A stretch of DNA of 6,441 nucleotides from Myxococcales bacterium (GCA_018970625.1 JAGWVZ010000209.1:1-6441), one strand, 5' to 3'. Counted from the stretch's first letter, positions 1-6,275 are shown. A program made the numbers and translations. The notes: generated from the letters alone by a model not told the origin.

Positions 1-2223
1 CAGTCTCAGGTGGTTCAGGCACAGCAGGAGCTGCACCGGCTCGCCACAGTCGAGCGTGAGTTGGCTGATGCTCAGCAGCAGTTGAACTCGGGGCGCGAGC
101 GGGTCGCACTGCTTGAGCGGCAGCTTGCGGAGTCAAACGGCGCCGCGAATGGAAGCTCGCCCGGCAGCGCTGCTACCGCCCGCGAGCTACTTACCTTGCG
201 CACTGCGCTGAATCGCGCCGAGGGCGAAGTGCTGCGGTACAAGGATGAAGTTTTCGCTCGCGATCATCGCATTGTGGAGATGCTGGAGTCGTCTGAGCAG
301 CGCGAAGCCGAGCTGCAGCGTCTTCACGCGGCCTGCGACGATGCGGTGAACGCCCGGAATGACGCGATGAGCGCCCGAAACCATGCGGATTCGCGTGTCG
401 CGGCCCTTCAGTCCTCCATCACACAGGCAGAAGAGGCGCAGTCCGCCACGGCTCTCGCGCTCGCACAATCCCAGACGCTCATCGTCGAGCTGCAGCAGCG
501 ACTCACCGGTGCCGAGCAACAGGCGGCACAACAGGCGACACTGCTTCAGGAGGCCTCCGCTTCGGCGCAGGCTGCTGCCTCTGAAAAAGACGAAAAGTTG
601 GCAGCGCTGCAGAAGCGGCTTCAGGACGCGGACGTTCACTCGGCAGCGCTGACGCAGCAGCTGAACCAGCAGTCGCTTGACCTGCAGTCACTGACGCGTC
701 AGCTCTCGCAGACAAACGATAGCCAGGACGCATTGCGGCGTTCTGCGGACGCAGTCGCAGACGAACTCGCCCGGACGCAGGCGCGACTGCGCGAGTTCGA
801 GCAGCGCGAAGCTACGCTGCTTGGCGAGCTGGGTCAGGTCCTTGAACGCGAGACCGGGCTGCAGGCGCAGGTGCGTGACTCCCAGCTCGCGCTGGACGCC
901 TCACAGGCTTCACTCGCAGAAGGCATCGCCGCCCGGGACGCCCTGCAGGCTGGTCTGACGGCTGCAGCGTCGGAAAATCATCAGCTGCTTGAACAAGTGA
1001 ACGCCGCGCGCACCGGGGCCGCTGAGACCGCCGAACAGCTGCGGCAGGCTCTGACTCAGGCGCGCGCGAACGAAGAGCTCCTGCATGAGGCGCAACAAAC
1101 GGTGCAGGGGCTTGCCGGGCAGCTTGCGACGTCAGGCAGGCAAATCGCCGACCAGGCCGCCGCGCTGGAATCCATGCGTACGGCATTGTCCGAAGCTCAA
1201 ATGGCGTGCGAACAGCTCGCGCGAGAGCTGCAGGAAGCGACCCAACAGCTCGAGGCCGCCTCGCAGGAAAAGGCCGAGCTGTCTCAACGTCTGCAGTCTG
1301 CTGGCGAGCGTGAGAGTCAACTTCTGGCGTCGCAACAGGAGCTTCAGCAACAGCAGGCAACACTGCAGCACGAGAAGTCGCTCGTGGAGCAGCAGTTGGC
1401 TGAGCTGCAGAGCCAGAAAGCTACGCTCGACCAGCAGTTCACCGCGCTGGGCGTCGAGTGTGATTCGCTTCGGTGGGATGCCAGAGCGGCCGCCGACCGG
1501 ATTGAGCAACTCACGGCCGCGACCCAGAAGCAGGCCGATGAAGCCAATCGCCTGCAACAACAGATCACTGCGTTGACCGAACTGAACAACGATCTCTCGA
1601 CCACGCTCGAAGAGGAACGTCAGCAGGCCGAAACCGTCAGGGTGGTCGCCGATGAGCGTCTGGCGCGCATGAAAGATGAGCGCGATGAGCATCGTCAGCG
1701 CGCTGCGGTTGTCGCAGCGGAGCTCACCGAGATTTCGACGCTGGCGGACGCTGAGCACGCGCGCCTGCAAAGTCGGATCGACGAGCAATCGGCGCGGATT
1801 GCGCAACTGGACGCTGTGGCGAGCCGTGTCGCGCCGCTCGAAGGGTACGTACAGGCCGCCGACGCTCTTGTTGCAGCGCAGGCGGAAGATCTCGCTGCGC
1901 TGCGCCTCGCCTTTGAGTCCGCTCAGCAGGCCACGCAAAGCAGGGAATCCCTTCTCAACGATGTGGTCGCAGCCATCGCGCAGGCCGGAGAAGTGGCACG
2001 ACAGCGTCCAACCTCCGGCTCGGCTCAGCTCCCCGTCTTCCGGTCAGAACAGCTTTTGGAGCAGTTGTCCCAACTGAAACCCGCACTGAACGTCATGCCG
2101 TTCGTCGTCGCGACCCCCCCGGCGCAAGCAGCAGCTGTGCCCTTCGAAGTCCTCGACGATGAGCTGGCCGCCGATGAGTTTGCGCACATTGATTCCGAGG
2201 TCATTCACCTGGATGATCTGTGA
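1..2223 (+). CDS. Long coiled-coil protein, 5' truncated by window edge
   Basis: I do not recognise a named family. The frame is open from base 1 (Gln-Ser-Gln precede a GTG at 10), so the true start almost certainly lies upstream and 740 codons are visible. The protein is rich in Gln, Ala, Leu and Glu and shows nearly uninterrupted heptad-like helix from about residue 1 to 640, with one short Pro/Gly/Ser break near residues 48-56. After about residue 640 the helix becomes less regular, then comes a Pro/Ala-containing linker and an acidic C-terminal tail (Leu-Asp-Asp-Glu and similar). There is no membrane segment and no catalytic motif, and cysteines are rare. Such rods act as cytoplasmic scaffolds or polarity proteins. 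AglZ/FrzS-type proteins, with an N-terminal receiver domain and a long coiled coil, are one possible analogy, but the diagnostic N-terminus is missing. The gene is followed by 250 non-coding bases. The coding call is secure; the function is unknown. Confidence 0.9.
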   Translation, partial: QSQVVQAQQELHRLATVERELADAQQQLNSGRERVALLERQLAESNGAANGSSPGSAATARELLTLRTALNRAEGEVLRYKDEVFARDHRIVEMLESSEQREAELQRLHAACDDAVNARNDAMSARNHADSRVAALQSSITQAEEAQSATALALAQSQTLIVELQQRLTGAEQQAAQQATLLQEASASAQAAASEKDEKLAALQKRLQDADVHSAALTQQLNQQSLDLQSLTRQLSQTNDSQDALRRSADAVADELARTQARLREFEQREATLLGELGQVLERETGLQAQVRDSQLALDASQASLAEGIAARDALQAGLTAAASENHQLLEQVNAARTGAAETAEQLRQALTQARANEELLHEAQQTVQGLAGQLATSGRQIADQAAALESMRTALSEAQMACEQLARELQEATQQLEAASQEKAELSQRLQSAGERESQLLASQQELQQQQATLQHEKSLVEQQLAELQSQKATLDQQFTALGVECDSLRWDARAAADRIEQLTAATQKQADEANRLQQQITALTELNNDLSTTLEEERQQAETVRVVADERLARMKDERDEHRQRAAVVAAELTEISTLADAEHARLQSRIDEQSARIAQLDAVASRVAPLEGYVQAADALVAAQAEDLAALRLAFESAQQATQSRESLLNDVVAAIAQAGEVARQRPTSGSAQLPVFRSEQLLEQLSQLKPALNVMPFVVATPPAQAAAVPFEVLDDELAADEFAHIDSEVIHLDDL

Positions 2224-2311
2224 CAGGACACCCCTCGCGGCGCATGGGCCACGAACAATCTCTTTACCGGTGTCGGGGCAGGAAATTGCGCTTCCCTACC
2301 GCTTTCTTTTC

Positions 2312-2320
2312 TGGTAGGTT
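2312..2320 (+). promoter_or_regulatory. Weak extended -10 candidate for rpsD
   Basis: TGGTAGGTT fits the extended -10 pattern TGnTAnnnT. No good -35 hexamer lies 16-18 bases upstream (TTCCCT at 2292-2297). It sits in the 3' arm of a 6-bp inverted repeat (CCTACC at 2295-2300, GGTAGG at 2313-2318). If used, transcription would start near 2327 and give an rpsD leader of about 147 bases. This is only a candidate; no other convincing sigma-70 promoter is visible between 2224 and 2473. Confidence 0.22.
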
Positions 2321-2401
2321 GCACGTCCCGTCGTAGCGTCACCCGTTGCCTAGCCCGTGGGTTCCGCTCGTTCGGTCCATTTCGATTCGACTTTTCACAT
2401 C

Positions 2402-2467
2402 CTCCGGTGGGTCAACCTCGGAGATTCCAGTGCAGCGCCGCCCTCATTCGGCGCGGTTTCGGAGATT
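2402..2467 (+). promoter_or_regulatory. Structured rpsD leader with duplicated Shine-Dalgarno block
   Basis: The sequence TCGGAGATT occurs twice, at 2418-2426 and 2459-2467. The second copy carries the rpsD Shine-Dalgarno (GGAG at 2461-2464). A CTCCG at 2402-2406 can pair with CGGAG in either copy. A separate hairpin (GCGCCG at 2435-2440, CGGCGC at 2449-2454, 8-base loop) lies between the copies. S4 is a known autoregulator that binds leader RNA upstream of its own operon in several bacteria, so a regulatory leader is plausible. The pairing is short and the function is inferred, not shown. Confidence 0.35.
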
Positions 2468-2473
2468 AGCAGA

Positions 2474-3091
2474 ATGTCCCGATACACAGGCCCCCGCGTA
2501 AAGAAGATGCGTTCTCTGGGACTCAACCTCCCCGGACTTTCCCGCAAGAAGATCAGCGACAACGCCCTGTCGCCGGGCCAGCACGGTAAGGACCCCAAGA
2601 AGAAGAAGCTCTCCGACTACGGCAAGCAGCTCCTCGAGAAGCAGAAGCTTCGCTTCAACTACGGCATCAGCGAAACGCAGTTCCGCCGTCTTGTGATCGC
2701 CGCCCGCTCCTCCAAGCAGGATACCGGCGCCAAAATCCTCGAGCTGCTGGAGCGACGTCTCGATAACGTCGTCTTCCGTGCCGGCTTCGCACCCACCATC
2801 CCGGCTGCACGTCAGCTCGTTGCCCATGGACATTTCATGGTCAACGGTCGGCGCGTCGACATCCCGTCCTACTCCGTCGACGTCAACGACGTCGTCCGCC
2901 CGCGCGACAAGAGCCTCCGCCTTGCCGCTATCGAGGCCTCGCTCGCCTCCCCCTCACTCTCCCTCCCCAACTGGATGGAGTTTGATGCTTCTCGTCGCCT
3001 CGCGCGAGTCTCCGCTCTGCCCACGCCCGACAGCGTACCGCTCGAAATGGACGTGCAGCTCGTTGTGGAATACTACTCCAAGCGTATCTGA
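2474..3091 (+). CDS. rpsD: 30S ribosomal protein S4
   Basis: S4 is a primary 16S rRNA-binding protein that nucleates assembly of the 30S body and helps translational accuracy. The 205-residue product has the usual family length. It opens with the hallmark MSRYTGPR and contains LSPGQHGK near residues 32-39. LRFNYGISETQF at 59-70 is the conserved core. The S4 RNA-binding fold runs from about residue 93 to 155 (LERRLDNVVFR through the GHFMVNGRRVDIPS segment). The N-terminus has no cysteines, so this is the zinc-free form. I chose ATG 2474 because GGAG lies 9 bases upstream and the family signature begins there; the in-frame GTG at 2357 would add 39 unrelated residues. The gene stands alone rather than beside rpsM, rpsK and rpoA, and has its own leader and terminator, so it is probably monocistronic. 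Identification is secure. Confidence 0.98.
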   Translation: MSRYTGPRVKKMRSLGLNLPGLSRKKISDNALSPGQHGKDPKKKKLSDYGKQLLEKQKLRFNYGISETQFRRLVIAARSSKQDTGAKILELLERRLDNVVFRAGFAPTIPAARQLVAHGHFMVNGRRVDIPSYSVDVNDVVRPRDKSLRLAAIEASLASPSLSLPNWMEFDASRRLARVSALPTPDSVPLEMDVQLVVEYYSKRI

Positions 3092-3114
3092 CGATCGCCA
3101 CAGGCGGCGGCTCG

Positions 3115-3151
3115 AAGGGCGTGGTTTCGACTACGCCCTTTTTCGTTTTTT
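3115..3151 (+). terminator. Intrinsic terminator of rpsD
   Basis: An 11-bp stem (AAGGGCGTGGT at 3115-3125 with ACTACGCCCTT at 3130-3140, one G-U pair) is closed by the very stable UUCG tetraloop. It is followed by a T-rich tract at 3138-3151 interrupted only by CG. It begins 24 bases after the rpsD stop codon. On the opposite strand the hairpin has no T tract after it, so it should stop only the rpsD transcript. Confidence 0.93.
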
Positions 3152-3217
3152 GCTCTGCGTCGGTAGCCCCTGTCGGTTGACACACAGACGCCCCACCCCT
3201 CGTGCCCAAGGCACTTG

Positions 3218-3571
3218 TCAGGGCGCCACCACAAAGTGCATCGCCGCAATCAGGCCCGTAGCCACCACGATGTAGCCCACACGCATCGACGTCACCTTCG
3301 CCTGCCAGGCCCGTAACGTCGCGCGAATCATGTCCAGTTGCGCCTGCTCGTCTTCATCGACAGATCGCGGCCACACCGCCGGCATCGTCTGCTGAGGCAT
3401 CAGCAGCTGACTCACCACCAGTGGGGCCATCCACATCAGCATCTGTTCGTCGCGAAACAGCGCGTGCCGAAGGCCGATCACCACCACGACCACCGCGAAG
3501 ATAGCGTACACCGCCAGGCTCGCGACAATGCGTGTCTTCAAACTAGCCAGATGCTCTTTCAGACGTTCCAT
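3218..3571 (-). CDS. Small membrane protein, third gene of sigma operon
   Basis: I do not recognise this 117-residue product. It starts with a short charged amphipathic segment (MERLKEHLASLKTR) followed by a strong membrane span at about residues 15-34 that is very rich in Val and Ala. A moderately hydrophobic stretch lies at 45-58, then a soluble stretch with an acidic cluster (DEDEQAQLD, 72-80). A second span is at about 97-116, running to the C-terminus. Two spans with both termini on the same side of the inner membrane is the simplest topology. The ATG at 3571 has GGGAG four to five bases upstream. It lies 29 bases after the anti-sigma stop codon on the same strand, so it is almost certainly co-transcribed with the sigma and anti-sigma genes. 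A role in sensing or in stabilising the anti-sigma factor is possible but unproven. No convincing terminator follows it. Confidence 0.85.
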   Translation of the reverse strand: MERLKEHLASLKTRIVASLAVYAIFAVVVVVIGLRHALFRDEQMLMWMAPLVVSQLLMPQQTMPAVWPRSVDEDEQAQLDMIRATLRAWQAKVTSMRVGYIVVATGLIAAMHFVVAP

Positions 3572-3600
3572 GACACTCCCGGGAAAGCGGCCCCGACCCT

Positions 3601-4464
3601 CTAGCGTTGCGTGCTCACAACCTCAAGCCATGTCGGCGCGTTGGCGCTGTCTGCCAGACGCGCTTCACGCCTGACCACTCCCAGATCCTGAAGTCGCGCG
3701 GCCATCTGAACCTGCTCGTGCAGACCCAGTCGGATCCGAAACCCCCTCGCCGTCTCTTCCAGCCGCTCGCTGCCCACCCGGTTCACCAGCTCGGTGCGAA
3801 GCTCGGCGCCCGCCAGCGACGTCTCAATCGTGTACACCCAACCCTGCAGGCGTGGCTGCGCCATGGTTCTGCCATGGTCCACGGTTTCGGATCGACGCGT
3901 CTCGCTGCCCGCGCCTCCCCGAGGCCCGGAGCCTTCAGAACCTGACCCACCTGAACCCGCATCGGGTTGCGTTGTACGCTCCTCGGCGTCGAGAACGTCA
4001 GGCACCGGCATGCCAGCTGCCTGCGAACCTTCTTGCGTGCCCGGCACCTCGGGGAACTCCATCTGCCAGTCGTCGTCCGGCGCCATGCCCGAGCCCGACA
4101 ACGGCCCCAGCAACGCGTCCAGCCGCTCCGGCGTCGCCAGAAACATCCAGGCGCCCAGAAACACCAGCGACACCAGCGCGAAGATCCACGAGCCCTGATA
4201 GTGCGCGTGAGTCCAGGAACCAAAGAACCGACCCCGCGAACGACGGCGGATCACGCGTGCCACGTCGTGGTCAAAGTCTTCAGGTGGCTTCGGCGCCGGC
4301 ACCCGCGCCACCACCGCCATGGCCTCTGTCGCCGCAAGCAGCAGCTCGCGAAGCTCTTCGTTCGTCTCGAACTCCGCTTCGAATGCCGCCCTGGCTTCAT
4401 CCGACAGGTCGCCATCCAGATACGCGGTGATCCGCTCAAACAGCTCCTCATTCGCGTTTGTCAT
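3601..4464 (-). CDS. Membrane anti-sigma factor lacking the zinc motif
   Basis: This 287-residue protein is the predicted antagonist of the adjacent ECF sigma factor. Residues 1-50 resemble the cytoplasmic anti-sigma domain (ITAYLDGDLSDEARAAFEAE, then NEELRELL). The family's usual Cys-x-x-Cys is replaced by non-cysteine residues and no HxxxCxxC motif is present. An Arg-rich stop-transfer segment (RVIRRRSRGR, 70-79) precedes a single membrane span at about 92-110. Outside come an acidic stretch, a Gly/Ser-rich linker (about 168-190) and a folded-looking C-terminal region (about 205-287) with a strand-helix pattern around FRIRLGLHEQVQMAARLQDLG. The last part loosely recalls DUF4349-like sensor domains, which is speculative. 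Its ATG overlaps the sigma stop codon as ATGA, implying translational coupling, and GAGGG at 4473-4477 lies 8 bases upstream of the start. The role rests mainly on context and architecture. Confidence 0.88.
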   Translation of the reverse strand: MTNANEELFERITAYLDGDLSDEARAAFEAEFETNEELRELLLAATEAMAVVARVPAPKPPEDFDHDVARVIRRRSRGRFFGSWTHAHYQGSWIFALVSLVFLGAWMFLATPERLDALLGPLSGSGMAPDDDWQMEFPEVPGTQEGSQAAGMPVPDVLDAEERTTQPDAGSGGSGSEGSGPRGGAGSETRRSETVDHGRTMAQPRLQGWVYTIETSLAGAELRTELVNRVGSERLEETARGFRIRLGLHEQVQMAARLQDLGVVRREARLADSANAPTWLEVVSTQR

Positions 4465-5042
4465 AGCGGGTACCCTCGCGAAATCAGCTCCCGCAATGCC
4501 AGCCGAGCCCGAAAAAGACGAGACTTTACCGTGCCTTCCGCAACATCCAGGATCTGGGCTATCTCTCCGTAGGACAGATGTTCAAGGTCTCGTAGTACCA
4601 CAATCAGCCGCTGATCCTCGTCCAGAGCGTTCAAGGCATCCTGTATCGTCTTCTCGAGCTGCGCGCCTTCCAGAATCCGGTCAGGCTGTGGCACCTGCTC
4701 GGATAATTGCACGGGGTACTCGCCCTCGTGCATCTCGTCCAGACTCTGGCCACGGTGATAGTTCCGGCGCGACAGGTAGCGCAGCCGATTCCGGCAATGA
4801 TTGGCCGCAATCCGGAACAGCCACGTCGAAAACTGTGAATCCCCCCGAAACGAGTCGATCGCCTTGAACACGGTCACAAAGACTTCCTGTGACACATCTT
4901 CAGCCTCGGCCCTGTCGCCCAGCATACGGAACACCAGCGCGAACACACGGTCCTGATACTCGCGGACCATGCGGGCAAACGCAGCTTCATCCCGCCGCTG
5001 CAGACTGCGAATCAGTCGCTCCTGATCCTCGGGGTTGCTCAT
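4461..5042 (-). CDS. RpoE-like ECF RNA polymerase sigma factor
   Basis: This is a 193-residue extracytoplasmic-function sigma factor of normal length for the group. Region 2 spans about residues 22-90, with DRVFALVFRMLGD, the AEDVSQEVFVTVFK core and the promoter-melting FSTWLFRIAANHCRNRLR segment. Region 4 spans about 126-190, with LDEDQRLIVVLRDLEHLSYGE and the helix-turn-helix AQILDVAEGTVKSRLFRAR that reads the -35 element. The frame extends upstream to 5129, but I prefer ATG 5042. AAAGG lies 6 bases upstream, family similarity begins there, and a strong ECF promoter sits inside the longer frame and would start transcription near 5079. The gene is first in an operon with its anti-sigma factor (4-base overlap) and a small membrane protein. 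The promoter suggests positive autoregulation. Sigma family identity is secure; the signal it responds to cannot be read from the sequence. Confidence 0.96.
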   Translation of the reverse strand: MSNPEDQERLIRSLQRRDEAAFARMVREYQDRVFALVFRMLGDRAEAEDVSQEVFVTVFKAIDSFRGDSQFSTWLFRIAANHCRNRLRYLSRRNYHRGQSLDEMHEGEYPVQLSEQVPQPDRILEGAQLEKTIQDALNALDEDQRLIVVLRDLEHLSYGEIAQILDVAEGTVKSRLFRARLALRELISRGYPL

Positions 5043-5085
5043 GCGCCGCCTTTGCTCACGTCTGCACCGTGGGGTCAACGAAGCA

Positions 5086-5113
5086 TCTGACAACGCACCG
5101 CGACCGAAGTTCC
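5086..5113 (-). promoter_or_regulatory. ECF (RpoE-type) promoter of the sigma operon
   Basis: On the minus strand GGAACTT (5113-5107) is followed after exactly 16 bases by TCAGA (5090-5086). This matches the classic sigma-E promoter, GGAACTT -35 with a TCnnA -10. The expected start is near 5079, giving a leader of about 37 bases to the sigma ATG at 5042. Position directly before an RpoE-like sigma gene argues for autoregulation. Confidence 0.8.
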
Positions 5114-5282
5114 GCGCCCACACACACAATTGTCAAACGGCCCGGACAGGCTGCGCAGGGCGGTGCCACGCATCCCGACACGTCGCACGGCACTCGACTG
5201 CGCCCAACGCTTCGACGTCGACGGCGTACCACTTCGCATCGTCATCGCGTCGCGGTCAGAGCGGCGCAACGCCCTGCAAAAA

Positions 5283-6110
5283 TCAGTCTTCGTCTTCCTC
5301 GTCCTCTTCGTCGTCGTCGTCGTCGTACTCCTCGTACTCTGCGTCATCATCGAGCAGTGGCGCCTTGCCTTCCCACGGAACGAACTCCGCGATGCCCTCC
5401 GGGAACAAACGACGCAACGCGACCGCGTTTCTTTCACGGTCGGGACCGCGAAAGATGAACACCACGTCTTCCTCGTGACCGGCGATGAAGTCGGCCAGCT
5501 CTTCCATGTCCTCGGTCGAAAACTCGCGCTTGCCGCGCGGACCATTCACAAAATAATACCCGGGCCCGGCCACTGGCTCGGGGAACTCAAAATCGGCGTA
5601 CGGATCGCTGGCGATCAGCCAACCCAGCGGCGTCGCCACCTCGCGGCACTCATCGAGCGTCCACACCCCGCGCGCTTCCCACACCGGTGTCACGTCCAGC
5701 CCGGCCAGAAAACGCTCGTGAAACGCCTTCATCGCCGCTCGATTGCCCTCGGTAGGCGTGAACGACGACGGCGTGCGAAAGTGCAAAAACCGGGGTTGAA
5801 TCGCCTCAACTTCAAGTTTTACTTCTTCAAACAGACGCGCGTTGGCTTCCGTCACCTGAAAGAAACCTACCTGCTTGCGATCCAGACCAAAAGGCACCTC
5901 GTCACGAATGTCCAGCGGGTCGTCCGTCAGCCAGTGCCACGCCGACAACGACCATGCAAAATCGGCCGAGGCGCGCTGGCGCAACTTCCGCAACACCTTC
6001 AGGCGAATGGGCTCGCGCGACGCGTCCAGCAGCTCGACGCAGTCAAAGTTCGAAAAATAGCGTTCAAAGCGAAACGGCAAAGGGCCCGTTCCAATGCGGA
6101 TTCTCGTCAT
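5283..6110 (-). CDS. Divergent DUF72 (YecE-like) protein with polyacidic tail
   Basis: DUF72 proteins are TIM-barrel-like proteins of unknown biochemical role. Family-like blocks are visible in order in this 275-residue product. They are a first strand with Gly-Thr (IRIGTGPLP, 4-12), RYFSNFDCVEL (17-27, matching the usual 'ARHFNTVEIN') and ADFAWSLSAWHWLTD (49-63, the 'F.VK...iTH' block). Then come VWEARGVWTLDE (143-154), WLIASDP (164-170), YYFVNGPRGKREFSTEDMEELADFI (185-209) and DVVFIFRGPDRERNAVALRRLF (215-236, the final 'YVFFNN...NA..L' block). Several canonical residues are replaced, notably the N-[ST]-FY motif and the RLHGR motif, so activity may differ. Residues 254-275 are almost entirely Asp and Glu. 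ATG 6110 is chosen because similarity starts there and a GTG at 6143 adds only unrelated residues; neither has a clear Shine-Dalgarno. The gene is divergent from the HMG-CoA lyase gene and 240 bases upstream of the sigma gene. Confidence 0.82.
   Translation of the reverse strand: MTRIRIGTGPLPFRFERYFSNFDCVELLDASREPIRLKVLRKLRQRASADFAWSLSAWHWLTDDPLDIRDEVPFGLDRKQVGFFQVTEANARLFEEVKLEVEAIQPRFLHFRTPSSFTPTEGNRAAMKAFHERFLAGLDVTPVWEARGVWTLDECREVATPLGWLIASDPYADFEFPEPVAGPGYYFVNGPRGKREFSTEDMEELADFIAGHEEDVVFIFRGPDRERNAVALRRLFPEGIAEFVPWEGKAPLLDDDAEYEEYDDDDDEEDEEDED
5308..5325 (+). repeat. TCG trinucleotide run, six copies
   Basis: Six tandem TCG units lie inside the 3' end of the DUF72-like gene, where the minus strand encodes the Asp run of the acidic tail. 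The flanking bases are also built of GTC, CTC and TCC units. The run could change length by slippage in multiples of three without breaking the frame. It is a by-product of the low-complexity protein tail. Confidence 0.7.
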
Positions 6111-6143
6111 GTGGGCAACACGTGTGTGCAGGGGGAAAACCAC

Positions 6144-6161
6144 GGGTGGTCTAGACTACCC
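6144..6161. promoter_or_regulatory. 18-bp dyad, candidate operator
   Basis: GGGTGGTCTAGACTACCC is an inverted repeat with eight of nine symmetrical base pairs complementary; only 6148/6157 is mismatched. It lies in the divergent region and covers the candidate -10 of the DUF72-like gene, the usual position for a dimeric repressor. No regulator gene is visible in the window. The binding function is inferred from symmetry and position alone. Confidence 0.4.
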
Positions 6162-6176
6162 GTACCCGCTCGCCAA
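6148..6176 (-). promoter_or_regulatory. Weak sigma-70-like promoter for the DUF72-like gene
   Basis: On the minus strand TTGGCG (6176-6171) and TAGACC (6153-6148) are 17 bases apart. They match the -35 and -10 consensus at four and three of six positions. Predicted initiation is near 6141, about 31 bases before ATG 6110 and too late to allow use of the GTG at 6143. The -10 lacks its final T, so this is tentative. It overlaps the 18-bp dyad at 6144-6161. Confidence 0.27.
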
Positions 6177-6275
6177 GCCCCGACGGCGCGCTCACCGCGA
6201 AAAGTGCATGCCACGCGCGACTTTTTCGTCGCCCTCCCCCGATCACACCTGCAAAAGAAACCCCCGGCGCCGCAG

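Noticed and set aside
1132..1938. Minus-strand open frame of 268 codons inside the coiled-coil gene
   Set aside because: It mirrors the GC-rich coiled-coil codons, is Leu/Arg-rich without any domain, and lies wholly inside a clearly real gene. The same holds for the other antisense frames at 187-639 and 812-1363 and the plus-strand frame at 1085-1576.
2281..2287. GGAAATT upstream of rpsD, one base off the ECF -35 motif
   Set aside because: At 16-17 bases downstream there is only TTCTT/TCTTT, a poor -10, and an ECF promoter for a ribosomal protein gene is unlikely.
3202..3214. GTGCC/GGCAC hairpin just after the small membrane protein gene
   Set aside because: Five base pairs with a three-base loop and no T tract on the minus strand; not a credible intrinsic terminator.
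3852..4430. Plus-strand open frame of 192 codons opposite the anti-sigma gene
   Set aside because: Its product is a Pro/Arg/Ala-rich shadow without family features. The minus strand has an operon with ATGA overlap and proper ribosome binding sites. Frames at 3967-4572 and 4319-4867 are rejected for the same reason.
5131..5136. Perfect TTGACA on the minus strand upstream of the sigma gene
   Set aside because: No acceptable -10 hexamer lies 16-18 bases downstream; the bases there belong to the GGAACTT ECF element. A second housekeeping promoter is not supported.
5155..5277. Eight-base inverted repeat GCAGGGCG / CGCCCTGC flanking the region between the sigma and DUF72-like genes
   Set aside because: The arms are 107 bases apart and short and GC-rich, so chance is sufficient; there are no target duplications or transposase remnants.
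6118..6125. ACACGTGT palindrome near the DUF72-like start codon (and ACAATTGT at 5126-5133)
   Set aside because: Perfect 8-bp palindromes are expected by chance at this length of sequence, and neither extends further or aligns with a promoter element.
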